In this document: piece after piece, positions 45,441-52,209 of the stretch
Layout: the number at the start of each line of letters is the position of its first letter
Position numbering within the stretch: the first letter of the stretch is position 1
Assembly (NCBI RefSeq): GCF_002259745.1
Contig: NZ_MWWW01000025.1
Location: 1 to 52,452, forward strand
DNA: 52,452 bases
Reading direction: 5' to 3'
Source of the DNA: Bifidobacterium myosotis
Lineage (GTDB): Bacteria; Actinomycetota; Actinomycetes; Actinomycetales; Bifidobacteriaceae
Made by a program: the position numbers and the translations under genes
The notes under the pieces: generated by a model
What the model saw: the letters and a program-made list of their open reading frames with translations, nothing else
What the model was told of the DNA's origin: nothing
The model's database searches: none

Positions 45441-46906
45441 TGGCCGGACGCACGGTACGCTCGTCCGGAAGCGAGGAGGGCGAAGGCGGGCCCAACCGGG
45501 ACTTCCGCACGTCCGGTTCCGCTGGTTTTGCTGGTTCCGCCGGTTCCGTGCGGTCCGCCGGGTCTCGTCATTCGGGTGATGCCGAGTCCTCGCGTGGCGC
45601 GGAACGCGGACGCAAAGCGCGCGGCGTCGCATCGCACGTCTCCGGCAGGACCACTGCGTCCAAGAGGGATGCCGATCAGTCTGTCCGGTCCACGCGCTCT
45701 GCGGGCGGACGGGCCGAACACCCGGGGATTTCTCGGATTGAACGGTCCGGGGCGGGGCAATCCGTGGGTGGACATTCCATGGGCGGGCGGAACGCGAGTG
45801 GACGAACTGTAGGTGGACGGGCCAAAGCGGGACAATCCAAGGTCCTGCGCTCCGAGCCCGCACGCTCCGAATCCGCGCAATTCAAAGCCGCTCAGGTCCG
45901 AGGCGGGCGCTCCTCCCAAGTCGCCCGATCCTCCGGTTCCTCCCGATCATCCCAATCGTCACGGATTTCACAGCCAGACCGTTCGCCCAGATTCTCCCGA
46001 CCGGCGGAACAGGTGGAGCAGCAGTCGTCCGACGTGACCGTCGCCAAAGGCCGGCAGGGCGCATTCGTGGATGCGCGCCGGTTGCATAGCGAGGATTATG
46101 TGGCGGAGACGTTGCGACAGACCGCCGGTACGCTGGGCGTCGCCGCACGGCCGAAGGTGGTGGACTTCACTGAGCGCGCCAAGGAGCGCAAACGCGCCAG
46201 CGCGCGCGTGATCGCCGTGCGTGTGGCCGTGGTGGCCGGTGTCGTTGCCGTGGTCACGGGGCTGGTCTGGTTGCTGTTTTTCTCGACGGTGTTCCGTCTG
46301 GAATCGGCGGCCATCAGCGTGACCGGTGCGAATGAATGGGTCAGCGAACAGACCATCCATGACATCGCGGACAAGCAGGCGGGCAAGTCGTTGTTCCTGG
46401 TGTCCACGCGTGACGTGGCCGATCAGTTGCAGGACATTCCCGGCGTGTCCGAAGCCAAGGTCACCAAGAGGTTCCCCAAGGCCATGAACGTGGCGGTCAC
46501 CGCGCAACGGCCTGCCGCGATGCTCAAAAGCGGGGAGACGCTGACTGCGGTTGACGCCGAGGGGCGCGTGCTCAATTCGGTATCCTCCCAGAATGTGGAC
46601 GGCATCCCGGTCATTGAGGTCAAGGACGCGCAGGCGAGCCTTGAAAACCGGTCCGTCAAGGAGGCACTGACCATTCTGGGCGCGCTGCCTGAATCGATGC
46701 GCCAGCAGATCACCAAGGTCACTGCGGAGACCCAGGATTCGGTGACCACCACGCTGGACGACGGCGAACGGGTGATTGTGTGGGGTGATTCCTCGCAGCT
46801 CAAGCTCAAGATGGCCGTCGTGGACAAGATCATCAACGACCCCAAGGTGATCGGTGACAAACATCAGGTGGATGTGTCCGCGCCGCTCAAGCCGATCATC
46901 AAGTGA
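45440..46906 (+). CDS. ftsQ: Cell division protein FtsQ (long N-terminus)
   Basis: A bitopic divisome protein. The 488-residue chain is about 200 longer than usual. Residues 1-195 are low complexity, rich in Ser, Gly, Arg and Ala, and predicted cytoplasmic and disordered. A membrane helix follows at about 258-282 (VRVAVVAGVVAVVTGLVWLLFF). The POTRA domain starts FRLESAAISVTGANEWVSEQTI, and the FtsQ domain follows (VAVTAQRPAAMLKSGE). It ends the dcw cluster here; no ftsZ comes after it. Confidence 0.92.
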   Translation: MAGRTVRSSGSEEGEGGPNRDFRTSGSAGFAGSAGSVRSAGSRHSGDAESSRGAERGRKARGVASHVSGRTTASKRDADQSVRSTRSAGGRAEHPGISRIERSGAGQSVGGHSMGGRNASGRTVGGRAKAGQSKVLRSEPARSESAQFKAAQVRGGRSSQVARSSGSSRSSQSSRISQPDRSPRFSRPAEQVEQQSSDVTVAKGRQGAFVDARRLHSEDYVAETLRQTAGTLGVAARPKVVDFTERAKERKRASARVIAVRVAVVAGVVAVVTGLVWLLFFSTVFRLESAAISVTGANEWVSEQTIHDIADKQAGKSLFLVSTRDVADQLQDIPGVSEAKVTKRFPKAMNVAVTAQRPAAMLKSGETLTAVDAEGRVLNSVSSQNVDGIPVIEVKDAQASLENRSVKEALTILGALPESMRQQITKVTAETQDSVTTTLDDGERVIVWGDSSQLKLKMAVVDKIINDPKVIGDKHQVDVSAPLKPIIK

Positions 46907-47062
46907 TGGCTGGCTGAAGGCCGGGGGAGTGCCGGCGGGCTGTTTGCGTGCAAGATCCTAAGTTCGCTGTGCGCGAATGACGCTAGGGAACCACGGGGAC
47001 GGGTTGCATGTCCGGGGAATCGGGTGTATGTTGAAATATCCGGTTGCAAAACCGGAATGCTT

Positions 47063-47068
47063 GATAAT
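47063..47068 (+). promoter_or_regulatory. Probable -10 box of ssrA
   Basis: GATAAT within TTGATAATTC lies 9 bases before the 5' G of tmRNA, the right distance for a -10. No good -35 is seen at 17 bases upstream; TTGCAA at 47044-47049 is too close. An alternative pair, TTGCAT (47004-47009) and TATGTT (47027-47032), has exact 17-base spacing but would start further upstream. Confidence 0.6.
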
Positions 47069-47076
47069 TCAAGATT

Positions 47077-47470
47077 GGGGATGATCGGTTTCGACGGTGA
47101 CCTGTTCGTCGCAGGGAAGCGTGCCGAGAACGCCGGGTCCGCTCGTGGATGACCCCGGCAAAAGAATAAGTGCTAAATCTAACCGCACTGAGTTCGCTCT
47201 CGCTGCCTGAGCTTCGCGCCAGGATTAACCAGTGAGCAGCCGCTCCGTTCACTCCTCCTCGTCTTTGGGAGGATGCTGAGCGTCGTTAAGAAGACTTGCT
47301 GACGTAGCTGAGCCTCAGGGCTACGTCGGGACTTGTACTGCGGATATGCTCGCCATCGGTTGTCTGCGACATAGATGGGGGCAGAAAAACTGCCGCACGG
47401 CCAGCAGACTACGCACGTAGAAGACTGTGGGTTCGGTCATCGGACCGGGGTTCAATTCCCCGCATCTCCA
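47077..47470 (+). ncRNA. ssrA: Transfer-messenger RNA (tmRNA)
   Basis: Rescues stalled ribosomes with SmpB. The 5' end GGGGATGATCGGTTTCGACG pairs with the 3' end CGCATCTCCA to form the acceptor stem, and the T arm GGTTCAATTCC is at 47449-47459. The encoded tag GCT AAA TCT AAC ... at 47172-47210 reads AKSNRTEFALAA then TGA. CCA is not encoded, so it is added later. The ends are set by stem pairing. The 3' end of ssrA is a common integration target, and accessory DNA does follow. Confidence 0.97.
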
Positions 47471-47486
47471 CTTTTGCGAAGGCAGA

Positions 47487-47532
47487 AGAAAAGCCGCTTT
47501 CCCTTACGGCAGTAGGGGAGAGCGGCTTTTCT
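47487..47532 (+). terminator. ssrA terminator
   Basis: AGAAAAGCCGCT (47487-47498) pairs with AGCGGCTTTTCT (47521-47532), with an extended CCC/GGG inside. The T-run of its right arm is also the left target duplication of the inserted element at 47536. Confidence 0.9.
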
Positions 47533-47535
47533 GTT

Positions 47536-47653
47536 GGCTCTGTTAAACCAGAATTGACATGAACCAGTCAGCTCGGGTTTTGACTGTGTTGATTTCCCGA
47601 GGAAAACAACACAGCTGGCTTACCTCGTATGTCAAAGTTGGTTTAACGGAGTC
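47536..47653. mobile_element. 118-bp MITE with 8-bp target duplication (ISL3-like ends)
   Basis: Terminal inverted repeats: GGCTCTGTTAAACCA on the left and, read from the right end, GACTCCGTTAAACCA; TTGACAT follows in both arms. Inner halves are also partly complementary. It is flanked by TTTCTGTT at 47528-47535 and again at 47654-47661, an exact 8-bp duplication. Ends starting GGCTCT and an 8-bp duplication are typical of the ISL3 family. It has no coding frame, so it must have been moved by a transposase from elsewhere. Confidence 0.85.
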
Positions 47654-47691
47654 TTTCTGTTATTCGCTGATTTCATTGTTATTCACACGTT

Positions 47692-47883
47692 TTCCTGAAA
47701 CGTGGGCAAAACGTGGGCAAAAACAGGTCCCTGGCTGCCTCTGTGTCTGTGTCTGTGTCTGACAACCCTGTGTCTGGCATCTGACCTCCGGCTTTTCTGT
47801 TTCGGTTCCTGGATCTCCCCTGTCTGGCATCTGACAGACCCCTGAAAAAGTGTGCCCAAAATGTGCCCAAAAACAAAGTCCGG
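47692..47883. repeat. Facing TGGGCA pairs and short direct repeats
   Basis: On the left, CGTGGGCAAAA occurs twice in tandem (47701-47722). On the right, TGTGCCCAAAA occurs twice in tandem (47851-47872). The flanks CCTGAAA and AAAAACA are shared too. TGGGCA on the left therefore faces TGCCCA on the right. Between them are (CTGTGT)3 at 47741-47758 and two copies of TGTCTGGCATCTGAC at 47771-47785 and 47821-47835. No coding frame is convincing. It may be a decayed recombination or binding region. Confidence 0.7.
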
Positions 47884-47890
47884 AAACGAT

Positions 47891-47934
47891 GTGTACTGCT
47901 TCAATGTTTGTTCAACACGTTGAGGTGGTGCCGA
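47891..47934. repeat. Solo end related to the element at 48037-48183
   Basis: TGTACTGCTTCAATGTTTGT, followed by TC, AACACGTTGAGGTGGTG, matches the left arm of the element at 48037 (about 80% over 40 bases). It has no partner end of its own nearby. It could be a broken copy or the far end of a larger element of about 290 bases. Confidence 0.65.
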
Positions 47935-48036
47935 CTTGCTAAAACACAACGGTGTCGCGACATGTCTCCGCAGCCGTTTCCGGACCTCGTTTTCTCAGGA
48001 GAAGGGGTATGCGTGCGAAACGGCGCGCGACTGTAC

Positions 48037-48183
48037 TGTATTGCTTCAATGTTTGTTCGGCAGGTTGAGTGGTGTCCCTCTACTGCCGCAATGCGGGAAC
48101 CACCCTTTTCTGTATTTTAGTAAGTTGACGTCTGCGTTGCGGAAACACCGTTCAGCCCGCCGAACAAACATTGGAGCAATACA
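48037..48183. mobile_element. 147-bp palindromic element (MITE-like)
   Basis: The left arm starts TGTATTGCTTCAATGTTTGT and goes on TCGGCAGGTTGAGTGGTG. The right arm read in reverse starts TGTATTGCTCCAATGTTTGT and goes on TCGGCGGGCTGAACGGTG. Complementarity extends further inward (CCGCAATGCGG against CCGCAACGCAG). Arms cover about 60 bases each. No open frame is inside and no clear target duplication is visible. Confidence 0.78.
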
Positions 48184-48548
48184 CCTTCCTGGGGTATGCA
48201 TGTTGTGCGCAACTTGTTATGGTCGAGGAATGCCGGTGTTGTTCCTGCCAGTGCAGGCATATTGTGCCTTGTGATTCTTGATGCAGATATATTGTGCTTA
48301 CGTACGGTTGAAATCCGGCCACATAAAGGTACAAAAGCCCTGCAGCGAATATAACTATGCTCGTTTTACCTGCGATGCTTGCCCTAGCGCGACATGAAAT
48401 GCCCGCAATATGCAGCGGTTTGGTTCCGAGACAGTCTCCGAGGCTGGTGTGAGGTCTGTAGGTGAATACTTTTTACCTGCAACGGTGCTTGATCACATGG
48501 GTTTATGAAGTAGCAGCAGGCGTTTTGTGCATATATGGGCAATCGAGT
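48184..48548. other. Intergenic stretch, no gene seen
   Basis: About 365 bases with lower GC than the dcw genes. I see only two loosely repeated words, GCATATTGTGC and ATATATTGTGC, near 48257-48299. No convincing frame, ribosome-binding site or RNA structure was found. Confidence 0.6.
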
Positions 48549-48660
48549 GTCCTGCGCCAGAGGTTCGTTGATTATATTGTGGTCTTCCCCTGGCAGGGGA
48601 GTTGGCCTGCGAAGCGGGACTGAGGGGTAGCGAATTCGTCAACGTTGTTTGACGCAGGAT
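48549..48660. mobile_element. MITE-like element, copy C (relative of copies A and B)
   Basis: The core matches copy B: CCCCTGGCAGGGGAGTTGGC then CTGCGAAGCGGGACTGAGGG and GTAGCGAATT, against the copy B stretch at about 2086-2132. Its ends TCCTGCGCCAGAGGTTCGTT and, in reverse, TCCTGCGTCAAACAACGTTG are inverted repeats with changes. It shows that this family is dispersed at distant points in the window. Confidence 0.72.
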
Positions 48661-48680
48661 ATTTGCTTGGCGCGGTATTG

Positions 48681-48841
48681 TTCTGGGCATATCGCTACCA
48701 GTTATTCTGGGCATGTATGTGTCATGAACGTAGTTCTGGGCATGTGACCACCATGAAAGCGTCTAAAATCGGGTCTTTATGGTGGTCATATGCCCAGAAT
48801 AGGGGGATGGAAGCCAATCCATGGCACGTATATGCCCAGAA
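48681..48841. repeat. Palindromic array R1 of a ~25-bp unit
   Basis: TTCTGGGCAT starts at 48681, 48705 and 48734 (steps of 24 and 29). The inverse ATGCCCAGAA ends units at 48790-48799 and 48832-48841. Each unit continues into a CATGAA-like second half (consensus TTCTGGGCATAT-N4-ACCATGAA). Units three and four form a hairpin, GACCACCAT with ATGGTGGTC plus flanks, about 24 bp. The array lies directly upstream of the lipoprotein gene. Confidence 0.88.
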
Positions 48842-48984
48842 TTACTCAGAATCGCAGGAACGATTTGTGGCTGCTTGTTTTTGTTATACTTATGCCGATT
48901 TCAATCTAATCGAAATGCTTATTTGGATATGCAGCAACAATGACGCGCTGCATGGTAGTAACTGCATGGAGGGGAGATCGAAGA

Positions 48985-49572
48985 ATGAGTAGGGCAAAGA
49001 AGATGCTTGCTGCTGTGATGGTACTGATGCTGTTGAGTTCGTTGTCGGCCTGTGGAGGGATTCTTCGTAAAGGGGAAACTGCGCAGGAAAAGGCTGAAAC
49101 GCAAAAGGAGATTGAGGATGCTGTTAGAAAGTCCGGTATCCATGGTTTACCTGATGGGTTGAAAGGCTCATGCGTTGGAGATAATCCGAATCTGTCCAGC
49201 GTTTCTTTGGAAACAACTGGTCAATACCTTTCTGTGGAAATACCAACTCCGCTTATGACGGCCAATGAATCTTTAACATACTCGATTATGTTCTCAGATA
49301 ACATGTATAACCGGTCCACGCAGGTTGGTTTCAAGAAGGTATTTGCTACTGGCGATTACGTGCGTTTTGTCTATGATATGAGTGGTTCAACTGGGCAGAA
49401 AACATATCCCGGTGACTTTGCTACTGATTTCTCTGCAGAAAAGTTCTCGACGAGAATTCCGGATTCGGCCATTAAAGGCAGCGAAGGTGTGAAATGGGTG
49501 GCATATCTATCGGTTGACGGCAACGATGTCGCAACTTGTCCGGCGGATGGCAATAGCGCCACGCTGCAATAG
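48985..49572 (+). CDS. Small lipoprotein of unknown function
   Basis: A 195-residue secreted protein. The signal peptide MSRAKKMLAAVMVLMLLSSL leads to the lipobox LSAC with Cys23, so it should be lipid-anchored outside the membrane. The mature part contains mixed strand-like segments (SVSLETTGQYLSVEIP, VRFVYDMSGSTGQ). I do not recognise a family. The ATG at 48985 follows GGAGGGG; the upstream extension does not look like a signal. GC is lower than in the neighbouring clusters, and it lies between arrays R1 and R2, so recent gain is likely. Confidence 0.8.
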   Translation: MSRAKKMLAAVMVLMLLSSLSACGGILRKGETAQEKAETQKEIEDAVRKSGIHGLPDGLKGSCVGDNPNLSSVSLETTGQYLSVEIPTPLMTANESLTYSIMFSDNMYNRSTQVGFKKVFATGDYVRFVYDMSGSTGQKTYPGDFATDFSAEKFSTRIPDSAIKGSEGVKWVAYLSVDGNDVATCPADGNSATLQ

Positions 49573-49766
49573 ATGAAGCCAGTATATTGTCTCGCATGCT
49601 GTTGCAGGAGCCAACAGACATGATATGGATTGAGAGCCTGTTTCCTGATAGCTGTGTGCGAAACGTTCCTGAACGATGACTAGGTAGGGTGATGTGTCAA
49701 CATTTCAATAGGGCGTCGGATTACCTGTAATGGTAGGGGCGTCGGAGGTGTGCTATCCATTTGACA

Positions 49767-50144
49767 TCATGTATCCTGTAGGGCGCTGACCCTTTGTGGG
49801 CTAACGCCGATTATGGTAGCGACATCGCGTACTGTTAGTCCTTCATTGCGTAATGCGGCCACGGTACTGCGTGCAAGCTTGGACGCCTCTTCCTGCGCAT
49901 GGCGTGCAGCGGCGCGTTTGGCGAACAGGTCGTCCACCATCTGTTGCGTAGCTTCGTCGAGCTGGGGGTCGAGGGTGATGACTCCTACTTGCGCATCAAG
50001 CATGTCGGCAGCGCCACGCACCTGTCCTGCGACTTGGTCGAGGCGGCGGGCTTGGGCGAACAGTCCGGGGATCTCGGGGACTTCCACGGCCCACCAGCCG
50101 TCGGAGCGACGGCAAATGGCGGTCACGTCCTTGGTGTCGCTCAT
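49767..50144 (-). CDS. hicB: HicB-family antitoxin
   Basis: A 125-residue antitoxin-type protein. Residues 6-50 fit the HicB RNase-H-like fold (AICRRSDGWWAVEVPEIPGLFAQ). The C-terminal part (about 92-125, TVAALRNEGLTVRDVATIIGVSPQRVSAL) is a helix-turn-helix for operator binding. HicB normally blocks the HicA mRNA interferase. Its ATG overlaps the end of the hicA remnant (ATGA). With the toxin broken, it may be a leftover or may still act as a regulator. The 194 bases between it and the convergent lipoprotein gene hold nothing clear. Confidence 0.87.
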   Translation of the reverse strand: MSDTKDVTAICRRSDGWWAVEVPEIPGLFAQARRLDQVAGQVRGAADMLDAQVGVITLDPQLDEATQQMVDDLFAKRAAARHAQEEASKLARSTVAALRNEGLTVRDVATIIGVSPQRVSALQDT

Positions 50145-50336
50145 TTCATGTTCCTTTCGGTGTAGCTCAGGATGCTATTAGCGGTAAGTTCGTTGACTTC
50201 GCCGTGTCTGTGGGCACGTGGTCTTGACTTCGCCGACGGTGACATTGCTGTGGTTGTCGTATTTCTCTCAGATGCCATCGAAACTGCTGCCCTTGGCGAA
50301 GCGATGAATCCGCTTCTCGAGGTCTCTACGTTTCAC
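50141..50336 (-). pseudogene. hicA: Broken hicA toxin gene
   Basis: Reading from GTG at 50336 on the minus strand gives VKRRDLEKRIHRFAKGSSFDGI then a TGA. The same frame continues EKYDNHSNVTVGEV, with the catalytic-type His of HicA, and then the frame shifts to RHGEVNELTANSILSYTERNMK, ending in a TGA that overlaps the hicB start. These pieces in order are the HicA fold (MKRRDLEK, GNH, PRHxEVNE). The internal stop plus the shift near GTGCCCACAGACAC would prevent toxin production. The 196-bp span fits a 60-65 codon hicA. Confidence 0.78.
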
Positions 50337-50442
50337 ATCTGTAGTCTATGTCTATTTACTTGGACAAGTCAATGGTTATAGACTGAGATGGCATGGGTCT
50401 GCTGGGCAGTGGAATGCATCCCTTGTTGTAGGAGAAGTGGTT

Positions 50443-50643
50443 TTCTGGGCATATCGCTACCAGTTATTCTGGGCATGTACGTGTCATGAACGTAGTTCTG
50501 GGCATATCAGCACCATGAAGGTGCCTGAAACCGGGTCCTCAAGGTACCGATATGCCCAGAACGGGTAATGAAGGTAGGCTCATGGTACTGTATGCCCAGA
50601 ACCGTGAATGGGGAGCCGGTTCATGATACGGATATGCCCAGAA
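50443..50643. repeat. Palindromic array R2 of a ~25-bp unit
   Basis: Three forward TTCTGGGCAT at 50443, 50467 and 50496 (steps 24 and 29, as in R1), then three inverse ATGCCCAGAA at 50552-50561, 50592-50601 and 50634-50643. The first 62 bases differ from R1 at a single position (C for T) while the centre has diverged. The whole is a 201-bp palindrome with TTCTGGGCATATC at both outer ends. No coding frame is convincing. Confidence 0.9.
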
Positions 50644-50709
50644 TAGGAGATAGAGGCATGAATATCCATGGCATCGGGGATGACGGGCCAGAGAGGAAAC
50701 CCAGAATAC

Positions 50710-50744
50710 GATGATGCCGCCCTCGGTGTGAGAGCGGCATCATC
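50710..50744. terminator. Hairpin before the 17-bp repeat
   Basis: GATGATGCCGC (50710-50720) pairs perfectly with GCGGCATCATC (50734-50744) around 13 bases. It could end the permease message on the minus strand, though it is 230 bases past that stop. Confidence 0.7.
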
Positions 50745-50859
50745 GGTTGGTTATCGATCCCGGTTGGTTATCGATCCCGGTTGGTCATTGATCCCGGTTG
50801 GTCATTGATCCCGGTTGGTCATTGATCCCGGTTGGTCATTGATCCCGGTTGGTCATCAG
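50744..50859. repeat. 17-bp tandem repeat, about seven units
   Basis: Two units of CGGTTGGTTATCGATCC (50744-50777) are followed by four of CGGTTGGTCATTGATCC (50778-50845) and a partial seventh. Four units are identical, so the array is young or recently homogenised and should vary in copy number. It lies downstream of the permease gene. The rest up to 50973 is purine-rich with no gene. Confidence 0.95.
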
Positions 50860-50973
50860 CCTGTCATCGGTCAATCCTCAATCACTGGGCGAGTGCGAAA
50901 ATCGCCGAGGAATCGAGGAAAGAGAAGAGAGCGGATGAGAGGGAAGTGACAGAGGGAAGGGAAAGGAATGGCC

Positions 50974-52209
50974 TCAGGCCTTCTTGCCTTCGAGCACCTT
51001 GTAGGCGAAGCCCATGACCAGCACGTACAGGCAGCCGACGGCCATCACGAGGATGCCACCGAACTGGCCGGCCGCGTCGGCGGCCACACCCATGATCGGC
51101 GGGAAGATGGCGCCACCGATCAGACCCATGAGCATGAGGCCGGAGATCTCGTTCTGACGATCCGGACGGTACATCAGGGCGTGGGACAGGAACAGGGAGA
51201 ACACGTTGGAGTTACCGAAGCCGACGAGAGCGACGGCGATCCAGAACAGCCAGACCGGCGGGTTGCTCTGCACGAGGGCGAAGACTGCGAAGCACACGGC
51301 GGACAGGGTCATGATGATGCCGCAGATGCGCAGGCCGACCTTGTTGCTGATTTTCTGCAGCACGATGCCGCCGGTGAAGCAGCCGATCATACGGGCGATG
51401 AAGTAGACCATGGTGGCGGTGGCGGCGATTTCGGTGAACTGGTCGCCGGTGTGCTCGGTCAGGATGCGCGGGGCCTGGGCGTTGATGCCGACGTCCACAC
51501 CCACGTGGGCCACGATGCCGAGGAAGCACAGGAAGACGATGGCGTCGGAGAACAGCAGCTTGAAGCAGCGGCCGATGGTGGTGGTGCCGGCATCGGGGGC
51601 GGGCTCGTCGATCTTGTCAAGGGCGAGCAGTACGTAGCCGATGATGCCGATGACGAAGTAGATCACGAACAGGATCCACCACATGTTGAGCTTGGTGGCG
51701 CCCCAGATGGCGATGTACGGGGCGAACAGGGAGGCGAAGGCCTTGACGAACTGGCCGGTGGTCAGGGTGGAGGCGAGCTTGTCGCCCTTGACGAACACGG
51801 TCAGCAGCGGGTTCAGGGATACCTGCATCAGCGTGTTGCCAATGCCAAGGAACGCGAAGGAGATAACGATGAGGACTAGGCGCGGGGTGCCGGACAGCGC
51901 CACATAGGCGATGATCGGCAGGGCCATGGCCACCAGGGTGACGAGGATGGACCACAGGACGGTCTTGCGGCGACCGATCTTGTTCATCAGCATGCCGGTG
52001 GGCACGGAGAAGATCAGGAACCAGAAGAACACCATCGTGGTGAACAGGTTCGCGGTGCCGTCGGCAAGGGCGAACTCACCCTTGACGTAGTTCGTCGCGG
52101 TGCCGACCAGGTCGACGAAGCCCATGACGAAGAAGGCGAACATCACCGGCAGGATCTTGGCGAATCCAGCGTTACCAGCGTTACCGGTCTTGGTAGTTTC
52201 GTTGCTCAT
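50974..52209 (-). CDS. MFS sugar permease, fucose permease (FHS) type
   Basis: A 411-residue, 12-helix sugar:proton symporter of the FHS branch (FucP / glucose-galactose). The first helix has MFAFFVMGFVDLVGTATNYVK, then FSVPTGMLMNKIGRRKTVLW as the MFS loop motif, and the second half GLMLMGLIGGAIFPPIMGVAAD typical of FHS. Start ATG at 52209 follows AAAGGGA by 8 bases; eleven codons upstream stay open but have no site. Transport of fucose or a related sugar is likely but not certain. No fucose enzymes are beside it. Confidence 0.88.
   Translation of the reverse strand: MSNETTKTGNAGNAGFAKILPVMFAFFVMGFVDLVGTATNYVKGEFALADGTANLFTTMVFFWFLIFSVPTGMLMNKIGRRKTVLWSILVTLVAMALPIIAYVALSGTPRLVLIVISFAFLGIGNTLMQVSLNPLLTVFVKGDKLASTLTTGQFVKAFASLFAPYIAIWGATKLNMWWILFVIYFVIGIIGYVLLALDKIDEPAPDAGTTTIGRCFKLLFSDAIVFLCFLGIVAHVGVDVGINAQAPRILTEHTGDQFTEIAATATMVYFIARMIGCFTGGIVLQKISNKVGLRICGIIMTLSAVCFAVFALVQSNPPVWLFWIAVALVGFGNSNVFSLFLSHALMYRPDRQNEISGLMLMGLIGGAIFPPIMGVAADAAGQFGGILVMAVGCLYVLVMGFAYKVLEGKKA

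Noticed and set aside
47559..47949. Short frames with AKRGQK-like or FGHILGT-like ends
   Set aside because: They run over a MITE and tandem repeats. Resemblance to integrase tails is too weak to claim a gene remnant.
48645..48992. A 115-codon frame through array R1
   Set aside because: It is built from the repeat units, overlaps the lipoprotein start, and has no ribosome-binding site.
48681..50643. CRISPR array
   Set aside because: The units change orientation in the middle, spacers are of unequal length and repeated between arrays, and no cas genes are present.
47077..50743. Integrated prophage at ssrA
   Set aside because: No integrase or phage genes are visible, and I found no second copy of the ssrA 3' end downstream.
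50744..50859. CRISPR array
   Set aside because: It is a head-to-tail 17-mer with no spacers.
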